Assembly (NCBI RefSeq): GCF_000263715.2
Contig: NZ_CM001514.1
Span: 2,590,936-2,654,935 of the forward strand
Direction: 5' to 3'
DNA from: Pseudomonas synxantha BG33R
Lineage (GTDB): Bacteria > Pseudomonadota > Gammaproteobacteria > Pseudomonadales > Pseudomonadaceae
DNA: 64,000 nucleotides
Position numbers and translations under genes: made by a program. The notes under the pieces were generated by a model, which did no database searches, was not told the DNA's origin, and saw nothing but the letters and a program-made list of their open reading frames with translations. Positions 17,253 to 25,797 of the stretch are shown in pieces (the first letter of the stretch is position 1; each line of letters begins with the position of its first letter).

Positions 17253-18344
17253 ATGGACAAGCACACCCACATGCAAGCCGTCGTCTGCCACGGCCCGAAA
17301 GACTACCGCCTGGAACGCATCGGCAAACCCCAGGCCCGCGCCAATGAGCTGGTGATCCGCATCGCTGCCTGCGGTATCTGCGCCAGTGACTGCAAGTGCC
17401 ACTCCGGCGCGGCGATGTTCTGGGGCGGTGACAACCCCTGGGTCAAGGCGCCGGTGGTGCCGGGACATGAATTTTTTGGCTACGTAGTGGAGGCGGGCGA
17501 GGGCGCCGAGGAACACTTCGAGGTCAAGGTCGGCGACAAGGTCATCGCCGAACAGATCGTGCCGTGCGGCAAGTGCCGTTTCTGCAAGTCGGGCAAATAC
17601 TGGATGTGCGAAGTGCACAACATTTTCGGCTTCCAGCGTGAAGTGGCCGAAGGCGGCATGGCCCAGTACATGCGTATTCCCAAGACTGCCATCGTGCACA
17701 AGATCCCTGAGGCGGTGTCCCTGGAGGATTCGGCGCTGGTGGAGCCCATGGCCTGCTCGATCCACACCGTTAACCGCGGCGATATCCAGCTCGATGACGT
17801 GGTGGTGATTGCCGGTGCGGGCACCCTTGGCCTGTGCATGGTCCAGGTTGCCGCGTTGAAAACCCCGAAAAAGCTGGTGGTGATCGACATGGTCGACGCG
17901 CGCCTGGAACTGGCGAAAAAATTCGGTGCCGATGTGGTGATCAATCCCGCCCGTGACAACGCCCGCGAGATCATCAATGGCCTCACCGAAAACTATGGTT
18001 GCGATGTCTACATCGAGACCACGGGGGTACCGGCCGGCGTCATCCAGGGCCTGGACCTGATCCGCAAGCTTGGGCGGTTTGTGGAGTTCAGCGTGTTTGG
18101 CGCCGAGACCAGCGTGGACTGGTCGATCATCGGCGACCGCAAGGAACTCGATGTACGCGGCGCGCACCTGGGGCCGTATTGCTACCCGATTGCCATCGAC
18201 CTGTTCGAGCGTGGCCTGGTCACGTCCAAAGGCATCGTCACCCACGATTTCCCGCTGGACGACTGGGCCGAAGCGTTCGAACTGGCGAACTCGACCAAGT
18301 CGATCAAGGTGCTGTTGAAACCGGTGCTGCCCGTCCATGAGTAA
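17253..18344 (+). CDS. zinc-dependent polyol dehydrogenase (erythritol/L-threitol dehydrogenase-like)
   Basis: Medium-chain NAD(P)-dependent alcohol dehydrogenase of 363 residues, oxidising a sugar alcohol to a ketose. Catalytic zinc ligands are C43 (CGICASD), H72 and E73 (PGHEFFG). The structural zinc set is C105, C108, C111 and C119. The Rossmann motif lies in VVVIAGAGTLGLCMV. Blocks such as GICASDCKCHSGAAMFWG, AEQIVPCGKCRFCKSG and DVRGAHLGPYC resemble what I recall of the mycobacterial erythritol/L-threitol dehydrogenase. AGGA precedes the ATG. The stop overlaps the kinase start by eight bases. A C5 alcohol (xylitol, arabitol) remains possible. Confidence 0.85.
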   Translation: MDKHTHMQAVVCHGPKDYRLERIGKPQARANELVIRIAACGICASDCKCHSGAAMFWGGDNPWVKAPVVPGHEFFGYVVEAGEGAEEHFEVKVGDKVIAEQIVPCGKCRFCKSGKYWMCEVHNIFGFQREVAEGGMAQYMRIPKTAIVHKIPEAVSLEDSALVEPMACSIHTVNRGDIQLDDVVVIAGAGTLGLCMVQVAALKTPKKLVVIDMVDARLELAKKFGADVVINPARDNAREIINGLTENYGCDVYIETTGVPAGVIQGLDLIRKLGRFVEFSVFGAETSVDWSIIGDRKELDVRGAHLGPYCYPIAIDLFERGLVTSKGIVTHDFPLDDWAEAFELANSTKSIKVLLKPVLPVHE

Positions 18345-19881
18345 CAACATGAACTACGTCATGGGTGTCGACATCGGCACCCAGAGCACCAAGGCGCTGC
18401 TGGTGGATGCCCAAGGCACGATCATTGCCCAACACAGCCAGGGCTATCGCGTGGATACCCCCAAAGTGCGCTGGGCCGAGCAATGGCCGCAGGTGTGGCT
18501 GGACGCTGTGCAAGCCTGCGTTGCCCAGTGCATGGCCAAGGCTGGCGTACCGGCGGGGCAGGTCAAGGCGCTGTGCATCAGCAGCCTGTACGGCGGCTCG
18601 GGGATTGCCGTGGATGCGCAGATGACACCGTTGCACCCGTGCCTGATCTGGATGGACCGCCGCGCTGGCGAGCAGGTCGAGTGGGTGCGTGAGCATGTGG
18701 ATCTGGAGCGGCTGTTCGCGGTCACCGGCAACTCGGTGGACAGCTACTATGGCTTCACCAAGATGCTCTGGCTCAAGCAGCATCAACCGCAGGTGTGGGC
18801 GAACACTCGCTACCTGCTGCCGCCCAACAGCTACATAAACTGGTGCCTGACCGGCGAGTTGGCGGTGGACCACAGCAGCGCCGGCAATATCGGCGGGGTG
18901 TATGACGTGGCGGCGCGCAACTGGTCCGAAGAGATGCTCGCGGCGCTGGAGATTCCCCTGGCCATGATGCCCAAGCGCCTGTTGTATTCCGGTGAGGTGG
19001 TGGGTGAGCTGTTGCCGGACTGGGCGGCACGCCTGGGTTTGCAGGCGGGCATGCCGATCCTCGCCGGCGGCGTAGATGCGGCCATGGCCACCTTGGCCGC
19101 AGGCGTCACCCAGCCGGGTAATCATGTGGCGATGATCGGCACCAGCATGTGCTGGGGCTACCTCAACCAGCAGGTGGATGCGCACCACGGCCTGGTGAGC
19201 ATGCCGCACGTCTACAACGGCCATCGCGACCTGTACATCTTTGGCGGCGCGATCACCGCCGGGGCTTCGGTCAGCTGGTTTCGCGAGCAGTTCTGCCAGG
19301 CCGAAGAGCAGCAAGCCCAGGCGACGGGGCAAGACAGCCTGGTGCTGCTGGAGCAGAGCGCGACGAAGATCCCGGCGGGCAGTGAAGGCGTGGTGTTCCT
19401 GCCGTACCTGATGGGCGAGCGCAGCCCGGTATGGGACGACCGCGCCAGCGGCAGTTTTGTCGGGCTGAACCTGTATCACAGCCGCATCCACCTGTATCGC
19501 GCGGTGCTGGAGGGGGTGAGTTTTGCCCTGCGCCACAATATCGAAGCGGGCACCCAGGGCGCGCATTCCCTTGACCCGCGTTTGATCGTGGTGGGTGGGG
19601 CCAGCCATTCGGATTTGTGGATGCAGATCATTGCCGATGTCACCCGCTACCCGGTGTACACCATTGTCCAGGAGGTTGAAGCGGCCCTGGGCGCGGCGTT
19701 GCTGGCGGCGCATACGGTGGGGTTGGTCAGTGATGAGGCGATGGACACAGGCTGGGTGCAACTGGAGCAGCGGGCACAGCCCAAGCGCGAGAATGTCATG
19801 GCCTATGACCGGGCGTTTACCGAGTACCTGAAGCTGTATCCGGCCCTGAAACCGATCATGCACACCCTGCAAACCACCTGA
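18337..19881 (+). CDS. FGGY-family carbohydrate kinase
   Basis: ATP-dependent kinase that would phosphorylate the keto-sugar made by the upstream dehydrogenase; 514 residues. N-terminal FGGY domain: MGVDIGTQSTKALLVD (phosphate 1), CLIWMDRR and NSYINWCLTGE. C-terminal domain: GGAITAGASVSWFREQF, FLPYLMGERSPVWD, LIVVGGASHSDLWMQIIADV and EVEAALGAALLAA. It is closest in appearance to the xylulokinase/ribulokinase-type branch. Substrate unknown. The start overlaps the dehydrogenase stop. A long repeat-filled gap follows before the SDR gene. Confidence 0.9.
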   Translation: MSNNMNYVMGVDIGTQSTKALLVDAQGTIIAQHSQGYRVDTPKVRWAEQWPQVWLDAVQACVAQCMAKAGVPAGQVKALCISSLYGGSGIAVDAQMTPLHPCLIWMDRRAGEQVEWVREHVDLERLFAVTGNSVDSYYGFTKMLWLKQHQPQVWANTRYLLPPNSYINWCLTGELAVDHSSAGNIGGVYDVAARNWSEEMLAALEIPLAMMPKRLLYSGEVVGELLPDWAARLGLQAGMPILAGGVDAAMATLAAGVTQPGNHVAMIGTSMCWGYLNQQVDAHHGLVSMPHVYNGHRDLYIFGGAITAGASVSWFREQFCQAEEQQAQATGQDSLVLLEQSATKIPAGSEGVVFLPYLMGERSPVWDDRASGSFVGLNLYHSRIHLYRAVLEGVSFALRHNIEAGTQGAHSLDPRLIVVGGASHSDLWMQIIADVTRYPVYTIVQEVEAALGAALLAAHTVGLVSDEAMDTGWVQLEQRAQPKRENVMAYDRAFTEYLKLYPALKPIMHTLQTT

Positions 19882-20047
19882 CCCAACACAGTCCAAACAA
19901 AAATGTGGGAGCGGGCTTGCCCCAATGAGCAGAGGTATCTACACAACCTGGTAGCAGCCAACACTAACCACGATGCGAAGCGAGCCGCTCTTGATCTTGA
20001 TCTGCTTTTGATCTCAGGCGCCCCGTCAAACCACGCTGGCCGGAATT

Positions 20048-20141
20048 CGACAGGGATTTGGGGGGTAAACCGGCAGGGATGCCGGTTTAGCCGCCCCGCG
20101 CCATGGATGGCGCGTGGCGGCGGCCCCCCAAATCCCTGTCG
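20048..20141. repeat. 94-nt three-way-junction inverted repeat
   Basis: An 18-bp perfect closing stem (CGACAGGGATTTGGGGGG at 20048-20065 with its complement at 20124-20141) encloses two hairpins. One is TAAACCGGC/GCCGGTTTA with loop AGGGAT (20066-20089). The other runs from GCCGCC (20090) to GGCGGC (ending 20121), with inner stem GCGCCAT/ATGGCGC-type pairing. The whole folds as a Y-shaped RNA or DNA cruciform. Confidence 0.85.
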
Positions 20142-20186
20142 GATTACGGGCACACCGAGCCTAAGCGAGGTGCCGAGTGGTGGGGC

Positions 20187-20242
20187 AAGAGCCCTTTGGT
20201 TACTTTGGGGCTCTTTTCCAAAGTGACCCGCTGTAAAAGCGG
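20187..20242. other. hairpin cluster, terminator- or attenuator-like
   Basis: AAGAGCCC (20187-20194) pairs with GGGCTCTT (20208-20215), followed by TT. CTTTGG (20194-20199) can instead pair with CCAAAG (20218-20223). CCGCT/AGCGG forms another small hairpin at 20228-20242. The first two structures exclude each other. Any effect on read-through into the SDR gene is inferred. Confidence 0.5.
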
Positions 20243-20375
20243 AACCAACAGTGGCCGTGACCTAAATAACGGATATGTACTCGGTCTGATCCAGCATCCC
20301 GGTCGGCCCTCAGGCCGCCATCGGGGGCAAGCCCCCTCCCACAGTCAATCTTCATTGTTCTTGAGATTTTTATCT

Positions 20376-21101
20376 ATGAACGCAGTCTTCGATTTCACTC
20401 AGCACCGCATCCTAGTCACCGGCGCCAGCAGCGGCATCGGTCGCGAAATCGCGCTCCAACTGATCAACAACGGCGCCGAAGTCTTCGCCCTTGGCCGCGA
20501 CGCCCAAGCGTTGGCCGAACTGGGCTGCCACTCCCTCTGTGTGGACATTGCCGACAGCGCAGCCCTCGATAAAGCGCTGCAAGACCTGCCCCTCATGCAC
20601 GGCCTGGTCAACTGCGCCGGCATCTCGCGCCTGGAACCCGCCGCTGCCATCAGCGCCGAGGCTTTCGACCAGGTAATGAACGTTAACGCTCGCGCCGCGG
20701 CCCAGGTGGCCAGTCGTGTCGCGGCAAAGATGATCGCGGCGAACGTCGCCGGCAGTATCGTCAACGTCTCAAGTCAGGCGTCGTTGGTGGCACTGGATGA
20801 CCATCTTGGTTACTGCGCCTCCAAGGCTGCGCTGGATGCGATCACCCGTGTGCAGTGCGCTGAGTGGGGCCGTTTTGGTATCCGCGTCAATGGCGTCAAC
20901 CCCACGGTGACCTTGACGCCGATGGCAAGCATGGCCTGGTCCGACCCGGCCAAGCGCGATCCGGCGCTGGCGGCGATCCCCTTGGGGCGTTTTGCGCAAC
21001 CGGCGGAAGTGGCGTTGCCGGTGCTGTTCCTGCTGAGCGACGCAGCCAGCATGATCAGCGGCGTGAGCCTGCCCATCGACGGCGGTTACACCAGCCGCTA
21101 G
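20376..21101 (+). CDS. short-chain dehydrogenase, L-xylulose reductase/polyol dehydrogenase-like
   Basis: Classical SDR oxidoreductase of 241 residues. Cofactor motif is LVTGASSGIGREIA, structural motif VNCAGIS, and catalytic Ser and YCASK (NVSSQASLVALDDHLGYCASKAALD). The C-terminal stretch RVNGVNPTVTLTPM to WSDPAKRDPALAAIPLGRFA strongly recalls dicarbonyl/L-xylulose reductase (DCXR) and related D-threitol dehydrogenases. It probably interconverts a ketose and a sugar alcohol in the pathway of the upstream operon. No clear ribosome site precedes the ATG; the repeat element ends 32 bp upstream. Its stop overlaps the convergent lacI-family stop in the palindrome GCTAGC. Confidence 0.88.
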   Translation: MNAVFDFTQHRILVTGASSGIGREIALQLINNGAEVFALGRDAQALAELGCHSLCVDIADSAALDKALQDLPLMHGLVNCAGISRLEPAAAISAEAFDQVMNVNARAAAQVASRVAAKMIAANVAGSIVNVSSQASLVALDDHLGYCASKAALDAITRVQCAEWGRFGIRVNGVNPTVTLTPMASMAWSDPAKRDPALAAIPLGRFAQPAEVALPVLFLLSDAASMISGVSLPIDGGYTSR

Positions 21102-22102
21102 CCGTTTTCCAACTGGCCGGCGATGACCACCTTGTCCCGCGGCTTGTACGGATCTTCCAGGCGATCGAGCAGCAAACGTACCGCGCTGCTGCCAGCCAGT
21201 GACGCGTCGTGGGCCACGCAGGCGATCGGCACGCCAAAGATATCGGCGAAGGGCAGGCGGTCGATGCCGCAGATGGTCAGGCTGTCATGGGAGATGTTGT
21301 GCATGCGCAGTGCGCGCAGTGCGCCGAGGGTGATCAACTGGTTAAAACCCATGATCGCGTCCGGCGCCGAATGTTCGGCGAGGTAGTCCAGGGTGTGCAG
21401 GTAGGATGGCATCAGCGTGTAGTCGCCCGCCTGCACTTCAACGTGCACCTGGGGATGCTCGGCCAGCACTTCGCGCAAGCCTTTGAGGCGCTCCACGGTG
21501 ATGCGCGAGTGCTCGGGGCCGGTCAGCACCAGCAGGCGCTTGAGGTGCGGCGTCTGGCGCAACAAGTAGTGCGCGGCCTGGATGCCGCTGTGGTAGTTGT
21601 CGAGCACCACGCGGCTGAACGGGCTGTCGTGGATCGTGCGATCCAGCAGCACCACGGGGGTCTTGCCGTTACCCAGGCGTTCCAGGTAGTCGGGCTGGTA
21701 GCTGGGCTCATCGGAGACCGGCGACAGGATGATCCCCGCCACGCGGTAACCCAGCAGCGTATCGACCGCCTTGTTTTCCAGTTCTTCCAGTTCGTCGGTA
21801 TCCACCAGCATGATGGTGTAGCCGTGTTGTTTCGCCTCGCGGGAAATGGCCTTGATCATCTCGCTGTAGAACGGGTTGTCGACCGACGCGGTGATCACGC
21901 CGATGATCAGGCTTTCACTGCGCTTGAGCCCGCGCGCGAAGGCGTTGGGCACGTAGTCGAGCTCGCGTGCCACCTCCAGGATGCGCGCCAGCGTCGCGGG
22001 TTTGACCAGGTCAGGTTTGCTCAGCGCCCGGGACACGGTGATGGTGGTCATGCCGACCCGTTTGGCAATGTCGCTGATGGTGACGGACTTTTTCTTGTTC
22101 AT
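21098..22102 (-). CDS. LacI-family transcriptional repressor of polyol locus
   Basis: DNA-binding repressor of 334 residues. Helix-turn-helix and hinge at the N-terminus: VTISDIAKRVGMTTITVSRALSKPDLVKPATLARILEVARELDYVPN. The periplasmic-binding-protein-like effector domain has LIIGVITASVDNPFYSEMIKAI, GIILSPVSDEP, VVLLDRTI, VVLDNYHSGIQAAHYLL and SLTICGIDRLPFADIFGVPIACV. The start MNKKKSVTI is preferred over an ATG 24 bases upstream because it begins directly at the HTH; neither has a strong ribosome site. The palindrome at 13721-13740 is its likely operator. Confidence 0.92.
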   Translation of the reverse strand: MNKKKSVTISDIAKRVGMTTITVSRALSKPDLVKPATLARILEVARELDYVPNAFARGLKRSESLIIGVITASVDNPFYSEMIKAISREAKQHGYTIMLVDTDELEELENKAVDTLLGYRVAGIILSPVSDEPSYQPDYLERLGNGKTPVVLLDRTIHDSPFSRVVLDNYHSGIQAAHYLLRQTPHLKRLLVLTGPEHSRITVERLKGLREVLAEHPQVHVEVQAGDYTLMPSYLHTLDYLAEHSAPDAIMGFNQLITLGALRALRMHNISHDSLTICGIDRLPFADIFGVPIACVAHDASLAGSSAVRLLLDRLEDPYKPRDKVVIAGQLENG

Positions 22103-22160
22103 CGGTAAGGCTGCGAGAGGACACATCAGCAGGCTAGCATGTGTGCAGGCCCAGTGTGAT

Positions 22161-23024
22161 TCAAATCAGCGGGTCCCAGCGTTGCGACCAGTCACCTTCA
22201 GCCTTGACCACCTCGCGCAGCAACGCCAGCGCCTGCTGCAGCACCGCCGAATCCCGCGCCCGCGAATACACCAGGTAAGTCGGGAAACTGAACTCCGGCG
22301 CCTTGGGCACGCGCTGCATCACGCCACTGTCCAGATAGCTTTGTACCACCCGCGTGCGGAAATACCCGGCGCCGCCGTTTTCCAGGATGTACTGCAGCGC
22401 CAATGGGCCCAGGTTGAAACTCACGGCGGCACGTGCGCGGTCGGGCAGGGCGGCGTCATGCTGCTGGCGGAAACCCTGGCCCCAGTCGATATACACATAG
22501 GGCTCGGGTTTGCTCGCCAATTGCACCAGGATCAGTTTTTCTTCCAGCACTTGCTCTACCTGCAAACCTGGCCAGTACTGCGGCTGGAACACCAGCGCGG
22601 CATCGAGCACGCCCAACTCCAGTTGACGCAACAGGTACTCGCCCTCGCGAATTTCGGTACGCAGTGCATGTCCGGGAATATGCTCGCGCAGCGCCTTGGC
22701 CCAACCGAGCATCAGCGGGTTGCACAGGCTGACCTCACCGCCGATATGCAGCACATTGCGATAGCCATCGGGTAACGGTAGGTCACGGCGTGCCGCTTCC
22801 CAGGTTTGCAGCAACTGGTTGGCGTACACCACAAAGGCCTCGCCATCGGCGGTCAGGCGTGCACCGGCACGGTTGCGAATAAACAGCGTGCTGCCCAACT
22901 GGCTCTCCAGGTTCTTGACCCGGGCGGTGATGGCGGTCTGGGTGACGTGCAGTTTCTCCGCCGCTGCGGCGAGGCTGCCGCAGCGGGTGATTTCGAGGAA
23001 GGTGCGTGCCAGTTCGATGTCCAT
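22161..23024 (-). CDS. LysR-family transcriptional regulator
   Basis: Regulator of 287 residues. The N-terminal winged HTH is MDIELARTFLEITRCGSLAAAAEKLHVTQTAITARVKNLESQLG, followed by LFIRNRAGARLTADG. The rest is a LysR substrate-binding domain (VLHIGGEVSLCNPLMLGWA, LELGVLDAALVFQP). The start is supported by GGGGGG seven bases upstream. It lies 58 bp upstream of the lacI-family gene and 92 bp behind the amidase gene, all on the minus strand. Its targets are not evident; no divergent neighbour exists. Confidence 0.9.
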   Translation of the reverse strand: MDIELARTFLEITRCGSLAAAAEKLHVTQTAITARVKNLESQLGSTLFIRNRAGARLTADGEAFVVYANQLLQTWEAARRDLPLPDGYRNVLHIGGEVSLCNPLMLGWAKALREHIPGHALRTEIREGEYLLRQLELGVLDAALVFQPQYWPGLQVEQVLEEKLILVQLASKPEPYVYIDWGQGFRQQHDAALPDRARAAVSFNLGPLALQYILENGGAGYFRTRVVQSYLDSGVMQRVPKAPEFSFPTYLVYSRARDSAVLQQALALLREVVKAEGDWSQRWDPLI

Positions 23025-23076
23025 GAAGCCCCCCGGAAGATGAATGGAGGGCATTGTAGTGGAATGCGGTAAAAAC

Positions 23077-23101
23077 TGTGGGAGGGGGTATGCCTCCCAC
23101 A
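23077..23101. terminator. REP-like hairpin after amidase operon
   Basis: TGTGGGAGG and CCTCCCACA form a 9-bp stem around GGGTATG, 15 bp beyond the amidase stop in the minus direction. It is a single REP unit and probable terminator of the amidase operon. Confidence 0.6.
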
Positions 23102-23115
23102 TTTTCGATTGAATC

Positions 23116-24519
23116 TCAGCTCAGGGTTTCAGGTGCTTGCAAATGCTCGGTAGGGAAGGCTTTTGCATAGGCATGACACACCCTCAACACCTGCTCATCG
23201 GCAAACCGCGCAGCCACCACATGCAACCCCACCGGCAAACCATTGGCGGCCAACCCGCACGGCACCGACGCAGCCGGTTGCTGGGTGAGGTTGAAGGGGT
23301 AGCTGAACGGCGTCCATTGCATCCACTCGTTCATCCCCGAGCCGGGCGGTACGTTGTGCCCGGCTTCGAACGCGGTAATCGGCATCATCGGCGATACCAG
23401 CACGTCGTAGTGCTCATGGAACGCCGCCATGCGCGCAACCAGTGCGGCGCGCGCTTCCAGGGCGGCGTTGAAGTCGTCCAGGCTCAGACGCCCGCCCCGT
23501 TGCGCAATACGCAGCAGCCCCGGGTCCAGCAGTTGCTTTTGCGCATCGCTCATCGCCCCGGTCAGGCGTGCAGCGCCGGCGGCCCACAGGGTGCTGAACA
23601 CCTCAAGCGGGTCGCTGAAACCCGGATCGATCTGTTCGACATGGGCGCCCAATTGCACCAGGCCCTCAACCGCCTGTGCGACGACCTTGGCGACCTGCGG
23701 ATCCACATCCACATAGCCGAACGTTGGGCTATAGGCGACACGCAAGCCTTTCAAATCTGCACCCGGCGTAAGCCAAGGGGTGGTCCTTGGCGCCCCGATC
23801 AGGCCATCGCGCACATCCACTTGTGCCACGGTCTGTAGCATCAGCACGCTGTCTTCCACGGTGCGGGTCATGGGCCCCAGATGCGACAGGATGGTCATGG
23901 AACTGGCCGGCCACTGCGGTACATAACCGAAGGTCGGCTTGATCCCGAACGTTCCGGTGAACGCACACGGGATGCGAATCGAACCGCCCGCATCGCTGCC
24001 CTGATGCAACACGCCGAGGTTCAACGCCGCCGCCGCCCCCGCGCCACCCGACGAGCCGCCCGCGGTGGTGCGTGTATCCCACGGGTTGCGGGTGATGCCG
24101 TACAGCGGGTTGTCGGTGACGCCTTTCCAGCCGAACTCCGGGGTGCTGGTCTTGCCCAGCAGCACCGCACCGGCCTTGCGCATGAAGTGCGAGAAGGGCG
24201 CGTCCACATTCCAGGGCCCCTCGGCGGATGAGGTGCGCGAGCCCTTGCGCGTGGGCATGCCGAGGGTCAGCGTGAGGTCTTTTATCGACGCTGGTACGCC
24301 ATCCAGTGCGCCGCAAGGGGCACCTTTTAACCAACGTTGTTCCGAGGCCCGCGCCGCGCTCAATGCCCCCTCAGGATCGACATGGCAGTAGGCGTTCACC
24401 ACCGGGTTGTAGCGTTCGATGCGCAGCAACGCATCTTCGGTGACCTCTACCGGTGACAAGCTCTTGTCGCGATAATGCTTGAGCAGTTGCACCGCCGTCA
24501 GTTGGCCGATCTCACTCAT
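23116..24519 (-). CDS. amidase signature family hydrolase
   Basis: Hydrolyses a carboxamide or carbamate-type bond; 467 residues. The Ser-cisSer-Lys triad is intact: K80 (GVPASIKDLTLT), S156 (TTAGGSSGGAG) and S180 (QGSDAGGSIRIP). The spacing of 24 between the serines equals that of fatty-acid amide hydrolase. Substrate not evident. The start codon overlaps the stop of the upstream M20 hydrolase gene (ATGA), so the two enzymes are made together and probably act in sequence on the imported compound. Allophanate hydrolase and Glu-tRNA amidotransferase subunit A are relatives, but no gatBC neighbours are present. Confidence 0.92.
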   Translation of the reverse strand: MSEIGQLTAVQLLKHYRDKSLSPVEVTEDALLRIERYNPVVNAYCHVDPEGALSAARASEQRWLKGAPCGALDGVPASIKDLTLTLGMPTRKGSRTSSAEGPWNVDAPFSHFMRKAGAVLLGKTSTPEFGWKGVTDNPLYGITRNPWDTRTTAGGSSGGAGAAAALNLGVLHQGSDAGGSIRIPCAFTGTFGIKPTFGYVPQWPASSMTILSHLGPMTRTVEDSVLMLQTVAQVDVRDGLIGAPRTTPWLTPGADLKGLRVAYSPTFGYVDVDPQVAKVVAQAVEGLVQLGAHVEQIDPGFSDPLEVFSTLWAAGAARLTGAMSDAQKQLLDPGLLRIAQRGGRLSLDDFNAALEARAALVARMAAFHEHYDVLVSPMMPITAFEAGHNVPPGSGMNEWMQWTPFSYPFNLTQQPAASVPCGLAANGLPVGLHVVAARFADEQVLRVCHAYAKAFPTEHLQAPETLS

Positions 24520-25784
24520 GCTTGAACTCCCTGAGCCGCGTTGACCATGGCCCGCAGCAACACCGCGCAGCCAGCCGCCAGATCATCCGGCGCGGCGTTT
24601 TCGATTTCGTTATGGCTGATGCCGCCTTCGCACGGCACGAAGATCATCCCGGCGGGGCCCAGTTCGGCGACGAAAATCGCGTCATGCCCAGCGCCGCTGA
24701 CGATGTCCATATGGCTCAAGCCCAAGGCCCTCGCGCCATCGCGCACGGCATTGACGCAGGCCGGGTTGAAGTCCAGCGGCGGGAAGTCGGCGGTGGGTGT
24801 CAGTTCAAAGGTCAAGCCGTGTCGGTCGGCCGTGGTTTCGATCACTGCGCGTACTTCATCGACCATGGCTTGCAGTTTGTCCCCATGCAGGTGACGCAAG
24901 TCGAGGGTCATCTGCACCTGGCCGGGAATCACATTGCGCGAACCCGGGTGCAGGCTCAGGCAACCAACGGTGCCGCAGGCATGGGGCTGTTGTTGATGGG
25001 CGATACGGTTGACCGCGCTGACCACCTCGGCGGCGCCGACCAGGGCATCCTTGCGCAGGTGCATCGGGGTGGGGCCGGCGTGGGCTTCGACGCCTGTGAG
25101 GGTCAGGTCGAACCATTTCTGGCCCAGGCAGCCCATGACCACGCCGATAGTGGTGGCCTGGTCTTCCAGTACCGGGCCTTGCTCTATATGGGCTTCGAAG
25201 TAGGCGCCGACCGGATGGCCCAGAACCGTACGGGAACCGGCATAGCCAATGCGCTGTAGTTCGGCACCTACCGACAGGCCCTGGTCGTCGCGTTTGTCGA
25301 GGGTGTCCTGCAAGTCGAACTTCCCGGCAAACACCCCGGAGCCCATCATGCACGGCGGGAAGCGCGAGCCTTCTTCGTTGGTCCACACCACCACTTCAAT
25401 CGGCGCCTGGGTCTGGATCTGCAAGTCATTCAAGGTGCGGATCACTTCCAGCCCGGCCATCACCCCGTAGCAGCCGTCGAACTTGCCGCCGGTGGGTTGG
25501 GTGTCGATGTGGCTGCCGGTCATCACCGGGGGCAGGGCGGGGTTGCGTCCGGCACGACGCGCAAAGATATTGCCGATGGCGTCGACAGTGACGCTGCACC
25601 CAGCCGCTTCGCACCACTGCACAAACAGGTCGCGGGCCTGGCGGTCCAGATCGGTGAGGGCCAGGCGACACACGCCACCCTTGGCCGTGGCGCCGAGTCG
25701 GGCCAGGTCCATCAGCGATTGCCACAGGCGGTCACGGTTGATCAGCGGGGCGTTGCTCTGGAGCGGTTGCGCAACACTATTCAT
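24516..25784 (-). CDS. M20-family amidohydrolase (N-carbamoyl-amino acid hydrolase/allantoate type)
   Basis: Metal-dependent hydrolase of ureido compounds, 422 residues. Metal and dimer-site motifs are TGSHIDTQPTGGKFDGCYGV, WTNEEGSRFPP, FEAHIEQGPVLE, GVEAHAGPTPM, SRNVIPGQVQMTLDLRH and GAGHDAIF. This is the hydantoinase/carbamoylase branch (beta-ureidopropionase, N-carbamoyl-L-amino acid hydrolase, allantoate amidohydrolase). The start MNSVAQPLQ follows GGAGA; a GTG 21 bases upstream overlaps the previous gene. It overlaps the amidase gene by four bases. Confidence 0.92.
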   Translation of the reverse strand: MNSVAQPLQSNAPLINRDRLWQSLMDLARLGATAKGGVCRLALTDLDRQARDLFVQWCEAAGCSVTVDAIGNIFARRAGRNPALPPVMTGSHIDTQPTGGKFDGCYGVMAGLEVIRTLNDLQIQTQAPIEVVVWTNEEGSRFPPCMMGSGVFAGKFDLQDTLDKRDDQGLSVGAELQRIGYAGSRTVLGHPVGAYFEAHIEQGPVLEDQATTIGVVMGCLGQKWFDLTLTGVEAHAGPTPMHLRKDALVGAAEVVSAVNRIAHQQQPHACGTVGCLSLHPGSRNVIPGQVQMTLDLRHLHGDKLQAMVDEVRAVIETTADRHGLTFELTPTADFPPLDFNPACVNAVRDGARALGLSHMDIVSGAGHDAIFVAELGPAGMIFVPCEGGISHNEIENAAPDDLAAGCAVLLRAMVNAAQGVQA

Positions 25785-25797
25785 CAGAGATCTCCAG

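Larger units (their letters stand above)
19903..20343. repeat. compound REP-bounded structured repeat element
   Basis: The 494-bp gap between the kinase and SDR genes is occupied by non-coding repeat DNA. A REP half (TGTGGGAGCGGGCTTGCCCC) at 19903 and an inverted REP half (GGGGGCAAGCCCCCTCCCACA) ending at 20343 bracket about 400 bp. Inside are a direct-repeat stretch TTGATCTTGATCTG (19991-20004), a three-way-junction fold at 20048-20141, a hairpin series at 20187-20242, and a conserved-looking tail near ACGGATATGTACTCGGTC. From memory, very similar DNA recurs between genes in many Pseudomonas genomes. No credible coding frame is present. Confidence 0.8.

Noticed and set aside
20103..20375. 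Possible N-terminal extension of the SDR gene or small protein within the repeat element
   Set aside because: The frame crosses hairpins and a REP half; the SDR fold begins normally at the ATG at 20376.
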